Positions 56,751 through 64,000 of a DNA stretch of 64,000 bases are shown piece after piece (position 1 is the first letter of the stretch; each line of letters begins with the position of its first letter). Under the pieces are notes generated by a model. The model was given only the letters and a program-made list of their open reading frames with translations. It was not told where the DNA came from and ran no database searches. The translations under genes and the position numbers were made by a program. Origin of the DNA: Opeltia flavorubescens (taxonomy: Eukaryota; Ascomycota; Lecanoromycetes; Teloschistales; Teloschistaceae); contig KE546966.1 of assembly GCA_000442125.1 (NCBI GenBank), positions 148,969-212,968 on the forward strand, given 5' to 3'.

Positions 56751-57593
56751 TGTTGGAGGGGTTTTGCTGTTGGGGGATTTGGAATGGGGTGTTGTTTCTT
56801 TCTTGAGAATTAGGGGAGGGCAGGTAAAGGGGGTTGTTATATGATTGAAAAATCCTTGGGAGGGTGGAGGAGGGGGAAAAGGTTGTATTTGAAATAGGGG
56901 GGAGAAAAAGACTTTATATTATCTTGTTATGCTGCTGGGGAAGGGGAAATAAAGAAAGACGAAGAAAGAACGAGAGGAAATAACTAGAATGAGGAGATTG
57001 TGGGGGGATTGAGAGCGAGAATTGAGACGGTGATGTGGTATATATAGATCTTTCAGGGATGGGACGGGGGAAGAAAGAAAGAAAGAAAAGGCAAAGGGGG
57101 CGAGAGGAGGAGGCTTTTTTTTCCACGAGGTTTCTCTTAACGATTGAGCTCAGGGGAGGAAAGTGTGAGAGATGGGGAAGATTTGGGATGGGTGGGGAGA
57201 GTATATATATCGGATTTCCAGAAATGAGGTAGGTACTCCGTACAGGACGACAAGACATGGTGGGGTCGAATGCGGGGGGAAAGCTCAATTGGAGGCTGGG
57301 CATCCAGGCACGGTATGCAGTCCGTATCGTGCATGAGATGGTTGAGATGGTGGGCTGCGTATGGGTGATGCTTAAGGTTTCCCAATTGGGAAGGAAAACA
57401 CTTCACCGTCTCATCTCAATCAACCCTACTCCCCTCAACTTCCAACTCGTAAAAATCGAGAAAACTTTCTATATACACTACCTCTCTCTCTCTCTTAATC
57501 CCCATCTTCTCTCAAAACTTTTCATCTTCTCCGCTACCCTCACTCCTGACTATATTACTTCCCCTCTCCCCTCCCCCAAAAACACTCTCTAAA
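56751..57593. other. Intergenic region with simple-sequence tracts
   Basis: Upstream of the acetyltransferase start and downstream of the permease stop. Contains purine-rich DNA, an AAAG repeat (57072-57090) and a CT repeat near 57481-57494. No gene supported. Confidence 0.4.
57071..57090. repeat. AAAG/GAAA simple repeat
   Basis: Tandem GAAA units in a purine-rich promoter-side stretch. Confidence 0.85.
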
Positions 57594-59889
57594 TCAGATC
57601 TCAACCAGCGGCCCCTTATAAATCCTCCTCGCATACAAAAGATAATACCCCACACTAAAAAGCACCACAAACCCCGTCACCAACACACTATAATTCATCT
57701 GCGCCGCCGTCGGATTCGTCACCGGCGGCCAAAAACTGAAAAACAAAATAACAATCATATACGCAATCCCCGCGACATTAATCGCCACCCCGAGCGCGCC
57801 AGGGACGTGGAAGGGGCCCCAGACCAAATTAATAGTCTCCACGGTCCCTCCGCTAGAGCCTGATTCCGTGACGATCTTAGGATTGGTCTCGAAGGTGGTG
57901 GGGGTAGCGATGGCGCCGGTGACGCGGCGGTAGAGCAGGAGGGAGCAAACGATGAGGTAGGAAGCGTAGAGGCCGTTTATGGTTAGGGAGATTACGTCGT
58001 TGAAGGCGGTGGAGGAGCCGATGTTTATGAGGGCTAGGAGGCAGGAGATTGTTACTGTGGTGAGGACGGAGACGAGGGGGATGGAGGAGCGGGGTTCCAC
58101 CTGCATTTCATTGTCAGTGTTTCGTTCCTTCTTGAGGGGCGGCTTTGATCTATGGGAAGGGGAAGTGGGCGATTTAACGAAACGCACCTTGCTCAAATAC
58201 CTCCAAAACGGCAACCCATGATCCCTCGCAAAACTCCACGTCATCCTCGAGCTCGTAGCCACGAAAGCAATCGTAGCGCAAACACCAAGAACGGCGACGA
58301 TAGCTCCCATGGTGGAAGCGCCGCCGATGGATGAGACGCCGTTTTGGAATATGGCGAGGAAGGGGTAGCCGGTGGGGGTTTCGATGATGTCTTCGACGTT
58401 ACCAAGGCAGAAGAGGACGGCGACAAGCATGGCGAAGCCGAGGGTGCCGTTGAGGAGGACGGAGGCCATCATTGAACGAGGGACGTTGATGGAGGCATTG
58501 GCGATTTCTTCGGACATCTGATTTTGTTGTATTAGTGGACCTTGTGTTTTATTTGGGGAGGAAGAGCGAGTAGACATACGTGGATAGCTGCGTCGGCGCC
58601 TGTGGAAATTGTTCGATTAGCTTTGTGTAAAGGAAGTGATAGGGAGATGAGGATGATATACCAAGAAAAGCGAAAACATTCCCCGTTATCCCCACAAAGA
58701 ACGACAACCCAGTCGTTTTCCATCCTCCCCCATTCACGAACACGGTGAAAACATCCGAAGCTGTTCCATGCGGTGCCATGTAGACCAAAGGGATGAGTAT
58801 AGCGAAAAATCCGAGTACATGGATAACCAAGATGACGCTCTCAATCTTCGGCAAGAGGTTCAACATGATCGTGTTGACGAGAACGGCGACGAGGATGACG
58901 GCCCAGAAGAGAAGGGTTCCATGCCAACGCTGGAAGTTGTAGTCGGGATGGTTCATGACGATTAAGCCTTGAATGATGGTGCCGGTTAGGTAGCCGCCTG
59001 ATGCGGCGAAAGCTTGCCATCCGGCCACTGTGAGCCAACCTGGACGTATAGTGAGCATGAGATTTTGTGTTTTGGTTGGGGAGGGGACATCTTTTACCAG
59101 TGATGTAACTGAAGAATTTGCGCGATGATGGAGGAGCCAGCATTGCTACCCAATAGTATTGTCCTGTCGACTATCAGCCATTGTGATTGGTGCTCTCGTT
59201 TTTCCGCTGAACCTTACCTCCTGCTCTGTTGTGATGAAAAGGTCGATATTAGCATTTGGTTTATAAACAGCGTTCCCAGCATCGATGAGAGGTTCGATTG
59301 CTTTCTTTGAGAAAGGAGCAACTTACGTTGGCGCCCTGTTTCGAGTCCTGTCAGTACTAATTTCAATCCATATCCAGAAGGGGACGTACATAGATGCAAG
59401 TTCAGAGAATGTCGTGAAAACACACAAGGTTCCAATCCACACAACGATAAAGCCATAGATCAGACCAGCTGGGCCTCCACTGAGAAAAGTAGCAGTCAGT
59501 TTCTCGTAATTCAATTGGTCTCAAGGTAGTTTTGTCAACTAACTTTTGGAGTCCGGCAAGAAACAGTCTGAATGCTCATCAGTAAAAGTCCCCGTTGTTA
59601 TATTATGCCCAGTCTGCGCAACATACACCAAGATACCCTCCCAAGTAACCATGATCGTACACGAGAAGCCAAGCATAGACATGAAGCCGAAATTCCGCTA
59701 TCCAATTGATCAATTCTCTGCTCGTAGCCGACTGAGGTTATTCAATTGGCATACCTTCAAAACCTGCTTCTTCCCCAACCTGGCCAAATCATCCCGATCA
59801 CGATCATAGGACGACTGCCCTTCAACCTCAATCTGGGTATTCATCGGACTCTTATCATTGAGAATCGCCATTTCTTGAGGTCTGTCCAT
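57594..59889 (-). CDS. APC-superfamily permease, choline/GABA type, with two microexons
   Basis: Eleven exons (minus): 59889..59755, 59697..59627, 59567..59544, 59479..59390, 59335..59327, 59225..59218, 59163..59098, 59039..58662, 58599..58580, 58517..58188, 58100..57594; 545 aa. It is a proton-coupled 12-helix plasma-membrane carrier like yeast Hnm1 (choline) or fungal GABA permeases. Markers: FGFMSMLGFSCT, TWEGILVLFLAGLQNGGPAGLIYG, the APTAGGQYYWVAML signature, GWLTVAGWQA, GADAAIHMSEE, SRMTWSFARDHGLP, and a YKGPLVEI end. The 9-nt exon (59335..59327) and 8-nt exon (59225..59218) together supply the codons for MAPTAGG across three joins; all flanking splice sites are canonical GT-AG. The substrate is inferred only from family resemblance. 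Confidence 0.88.
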
Positions 59890-61302
59890 GATTGCGAGTG
59901 ACAACACAATTCACCTCCTCTGCAGACAGACACAAACAAAGAGAAAAGAAAGCGCTCTTGTTCCCAGGGATAGGGAGGGGGAGGTAGAGTAAAGTGGTTC
60001 AGATGGGTTGGGTAGGAGAAAAGAACAGGTCCATTACGAAAAAGGTTCTACTACTGCTCTGCCGGCCCCCCTCGATCAAGGTCGATCAACCACGAGGCGT
60101 TCCAGAGTAGTGGAACCACCACCCCCATCCATATGAGACTATCGCAAGGGGGAAGGCCGGAAGAGCATCTGCCATGCGAGCTCCAAAATTACAGCTTTCA
60201 TGTTTCGATACGCACATAGTAGCGTGTGTTATGGAGTCTGACAGCGGGGCCGCGTCTGGGGCAGACTAGACGATGTGCATGAAAAAAAGGGTGGACATTG
60301 CGTTCCCCACCACTCACTCGCGTTGGTGACTTGAAATGGCGAATTGCATGATGTGGTGCTTCGAAATGACGCCACTGCAACCGAGGTCGGCAAGGGGGAG
60401 GAGAGTTTTCGGACGGTTCGTTATCTTTTAGCGTTTTTGTTGGATTGGGGTTCTGGAGTTTTTTGTGCTGGGATGGGAATCCTTCCGAGCTTTTGGAGGC
60501 GGGATGGATTTGGGGGCGAGGTCGAGGCCAATCAAATGATAGTCCTAATTAACCGTAATGGCCATTGATTCAGATTCCAATTGAACGGAAATTCGGAGTC
60601 TGGGGGTTGGAGGTAGAGTGACATACTCATGGTGATGGGTTGTACAGAGCCGTTGTGCTCGCAGAGGTTGGGGAGAGTCCGTGCTACCCACACACACGGG
60701 AGGTAGGGAGGAGCCGACGGACGGGATGGAAAGTGTGGTGATAGTGGTTGTTGGCTCCTTGAACCTTGCCCTCAAAGAGCCCCCTAATGGCCCCTGCAGA
60801 GCGGCTAATGCAGCCTCTAAAGTCAAACTATCTCGACCGAGTCGACCATCATTCGTCCGATTCGAGGACAACTCCTTCTGACGTTTCCCGCGCTTCCCCG
60901 GTTACAACTCCTTTGCCTGTATGCGATTCGTGGGATTTGGAAAACAACATGCATTTGGCTTCCCTCGCTGATCCAAATTTCTCCGTGCAAGCCATAACTC
61001 TAGAGTATTGAAGCGTTCTAATCGATGCAACCTTCCCTTATCTACATACTTTTAACTCCTTACTCATACAGTCTCTATTGACAAAGTTTGTTCATCCAAC
61101 TCGTTATCAAAATTGCCGACGCCATGCCATTCCCATCCTTCGGCCAATCTTGCCTACCTCCAATCCTTTGCCGTTGCACCCATGTTTTCGTGCCCATGGA
61201 CGCGTTCCCCATCACATCCATGCCGTCGTTTGCACTTTCCAGCAGGGAGTATCGTCGTGTCGTCCACATCCCAACTACCGGATCCCGAGATGGTAGCTTT
61301 CG
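59890..61302. other. Intergenic region
   Basis: 1.4 kb upstream of the permease and downstream of the rhodopsin-like gene. Several short frames on both strands, none with a motif. Purine-rich near 59930-60010. No gene called. Confidence 0.35.
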
Positions 61303-62614
61303 TTATTCGACCGCCCACGTCCTCGTGTACTTGATGATCCGTGATGAGCTTTTTTGACTATCGCTATCCCTTTCCCGATCTTCGTTCGCATTGACCGATA
61401 CCACCGTCGAGACGTTGGGTAGTGTTTTGAAGTGTTTGTGGTTCGATGAAGTGGGCGAGAACTGCGACTTCTCCCTTCTGCTATTGGACTTTGACGACGA
61501 CAGTTCAGAAAGGTGATGTGAGCCGTAGCCGTTGATTCCCTTTATGCCCAGTCGTCGTAGATCATCGTTTCGTAACATACCCGACTCGAGACTTTCGAAG
61601 AAAGGTTTCATGCAGGGTATACATGCAGTGATGATGCTGAAGCTCTGCACCGTCTCCGCGCTGAGTATCGTCGGCCATGTAGCAAAAGTTTCATCCCTGG
61701 AGCCACGTGCTCGATGCACGTAGTAGAGCTGGACAATGATAGCTGCAAGGACCCTAGGATGAGGTTAGATAAACAAGGTCGACAGTTCATCGCACTACTT
61801 ACAGTATTCGTGATGCAAAACAGACAAATATGATTGCTTTCTTCGTTGTCTGAGTCTGAATCTTCCATAGAATGACGAGCGGAAGCAACACGAGTGCTGC
61901 TTCTGTAATTAGGTTGGTCACTCCATATGAGATCCAGAATGAAGGCTGAAGCATCGTTAGCCACGATGTTTTGTAAGACAACGGCGCATCCGAGGGTGAT
62001 ATCTTACCCGATCAATGCATTTATTGCCAATTGGGTTCCACGTCCTTGACGCACCGCATTGGAAAGCCGAAACAAACTCGGATGCAAATGACCAGACCAG
62101 TACAAATGCACCCACTCCCATTACCATTTGAACATGTTTCTTGACCGGGGTTATCGTCTTGAGCATCTGAAGGACCGAGACTTTCGCAAGACAAAGGTTC
62201 AGGATGAAGAGAAGATTTGATGAATAGTCACACTGTCCGTGTCAATTCTCGTTTCGGCGAGTATCTCGCACATGCCAGGCTACCTTGTAGTATTTGTCCA
62301 GCTGTGAAGCCGACAGCGCATCTTGATNCCGGCCAGCGCCATTCGATGCCTGCAGCGAGACTGCAATACCTTGCCCTATACTCAATGCCTAGAACGATTA
62401 GCATCGATGGCAGTGGTAGCAAATTGAAGCACCTCACCAACGCAACAAATATCATGTAGTCATCGCTCGTCAACCGTCTTGATATGGCGATCTTTGTCAA
62501 AACTCGAGCAACGACCGCAAGAATGGTCGCTGCCATCAAGAACCATGTGACGACACTGACGATTGGCCCATGATTCGATGGCGTGTCGATCGGTCCATGA
62601 TTTGGATTAGACAT
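61303..62614 (-). CDS. Rhodopsin-domain / PTH11-like seven-transmembrane protein
   Basis: Five exons (minus): 62614..62438, 62388..62284, 62232..62008, 61945..61803, 61753..61303; 366 aa. Seven hydrophobic helices are visible, beginning with VVTWFLMAATILAVVARV and ending with the TILSAETVQSFSIITACIP segment. Family marks are RLTSDDYMIFVALALSIGQGIAV (joined across intron 1), LLFILNLCLAKVSVLQML, ITPVKKH and the CIDRPSFWISYGVTNLITEA block joined across intron 3. Fungal proteins of this type (rhodopsin domain, often called PTH11-like or integral membrane protein) are taken as orphan GPCR-like sensors; no ligand known. The tail is about 110 residues, Ser-rich, polar. Each splice join restores the signature. 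N at about 62328. Confidence 0.86.
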
Positions 62615-64000
62615 TAGGTCTCAGTCGATTAATCGTCGAAAATATGGAAGGACAGGAAGCCTGTAGGCAAAGTTGTTTTCATACAGTCATGCCTTGGTGA
62701 TGATGCTATTCTTCAGATCATTAAATGCAGGCTGAAGAAACGGCTGAAGAAAAGCTCGCGTAAAGTGCTTCCTGCCAAAAAAAAAGTTTTTAACACCCAT
62801 GCTCCTCGGCCGGGAAGGATCAAATTTGGCTGACCGCGACAGATCGGGGACCAACCTGAAGCACACACATGGGGTTCTGGGAACAAACTGAGCCCCAGCG
62901 CCAGAAATGCTCCCAAGACACACTGTACCTGCGCCATGCACCATCCCGCTTGGAGACGGGAGATCTCAACTTCACACCAACTTGCTTCATTTTTACGAGT
63001 CTTGTACCGTATCCAAATTAGGACGGTTCAGCATCGACGCCGGCGTAGGCGCGCTAAGAGATGCATTGCATATACGCCACCAATCATCGATTAGAGTGTC
63101 GCCTGCTGGTTGGCTTTTCTCTTTTGTGTGGGCTTCTTATCGCGACCCTGTTTTCTCCGGCAGTTACCCACATTTTTCCTGTATGTACTTGCCACTTCTA
63201 GACCCAAAGATGCAGCAATGAGCATGGAGGGGAATGCCTCGTGATAAGTGCCTGGAACTTGACATGCATGAACACAAATAGATACTTGAAATTGCACCAC
63301 TGTATGCTGATCCTAATGGCCCCTCCAGGCCCGCTCTCGGAGTCGGCCAGAATGTTGGTCCTGCCTGGCTGCTCTCTAGAGATCGTGCGGTACAATCTCC
63401 GAGCCTGCTCGGCATTTACAATTGTCGATTGCGAAGGTTGAATTCCTCTAAGCGATCAAGACGTTACATCTATATCAGACAAATCAGAAGTAGCTAAAGT
63501 GTGTGTAACGTGGCCTCGATGGAGATCTCCAGCATTACCCAGTCATGAGTGTTGCCGACTCCGACTGAACCGACTGAACCGATTGACTCGTCCAAGTACG
63601 CTTGCGCAGCTTTGTAGAACTGCCTATCATGATTTGTATTTGTCTGCTGGATGACCTCAAGAGAGATGCACCACCCACAATTCCTAGGCCCCGTCGGGAT
63701 TACTCCGTCTTTAGCATCAGGTCTCGTATGCGACTTGAAAGCCCGAATCTCCGGGTACGAGAACCTCTAGTCCTTGCGTTGTGCGGGTACGCACAGCGTG
63801 TTCTCCAGGTATTGGGTAGACTTTCTGCCTAGCATCAAATGCCATGCACGACGTAGGCCTGGATGGAAGATTCTCCCGCCATGCATGACATACCATCGGT
63901 GCGAGAACCTCATCGAATACTTTAAGGAACCAGAATCGCGGGTTCTATTGCTTACCAGTAGACGTTTGAACTATTCTATCCAGAACAACCGACCGGTCGG
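62615..64000. other. Intergenic region to window end
   Basis: No supported gene. There is a short imperfect minisatellite with unit GACTGAACC at about 63560-63590. Plus-strand frames near 62907-63221 and 63602-63832 have no motif. Confidence 0.35.

Noticed and set aside
1-64000. CRISPR arrays, rRNA operons, complete tRNA genes, LTR elements
   Set aside because: None found by reading. No regular spaced repeats, no retroelement domains, and no convincing tRNA T-arm with matching acceptor stem.

Overview
The window looks like nuclear DNA of a filamentous ascomycete, probably a Leotiomycete (Helotiales-like; this rank is inference). Reasons: protein genes are interrupted by many short GT-AG introns (about 45-130 nt) with TTGAC/CTAAC-like branch sites; there is a cluster of fungal NOD-like receptor genes with esterase heads; and there are a PTH11-type seven-helix protein, a 7TM-RGS protein, an Nha1-type antiporter and a choline/GABA-type permease. 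Gene density is about one per 2.5 kb on both strands. Exon-intron models were built by hand from splice motifs and reading frame. No RNA evidence was available. A few N bases occur.

Region 1 (1-18.7 kb) is an immune-receptor-like cluster. Three genes share an N-terminal SesB-type alpha/beta-hydrolase (GHSxGG nucleophile elbow): a 5' part running off the left edge (<1..1545, minus) and two complete giants (3660..9639 minus, about 1824 aa; 12717..18724 plus, 1877 aa) with the order esterase, NACHT NTPase, divergent beta-propeller-like tail. Intron positions and phases are shared, so they are paralogues. Housekeeping panC (pantoate-beta-alanine ligase) and a secreted GH20 beta-hexosaminidase sit among them, each head to head with a receptor gene.

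Region 2 (18.7-31.2 kb) holds an isochorismatase-family hydrolase with a hydrophobic N-terminus, a small secreted cysteine protein, an ENY2/Sus1-like protein, a zinc alcohol dehydrogenase, a 7TM-RGS protein and an Mpv17/PMP22-family membrane protein, with a 2 kb gap near 25.4-27.4 kb.

Region 3 (31.2-46 kb) holds two SRR1-domain paralogues 11 kb apart on opposite strands, a proline-rich unknown, a SprT-like fusion protein with HQxxH instead of HExxH, an FAD aromatic monooxygenase and a poorly resolved small gene. A possible small gene or gene relic lies near 32.2-32.7 kb.

Region 4 (46-64 kb) holds an Nha1-type Na+/H+ antiporter with a very long acidic tail, a Ser/Thr kinase, a CENP-V/GFA zinc protein with a GC-AG intron, a GNAT acetyltransferase, a choline/GABA-type permease with two consecutive microexons (9 and 8 nt), and a rhodopsin/PTH11-like protein. 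A 231-bp MITE-like element lies in the gene-poor 52.4-54.6 kb stretch.

Functionally, region 1 suggests non-self recognition beside cell-wall amino-sugar metabolism. The rest is a mix of signalling, transport and metabolism with no evident biosynthetic gene cluster. The most unusual material is the SesB-NACHT-propeller family with its unclassified tail and its GC-AG intron, followed by the microexon pair and the SprT variant.
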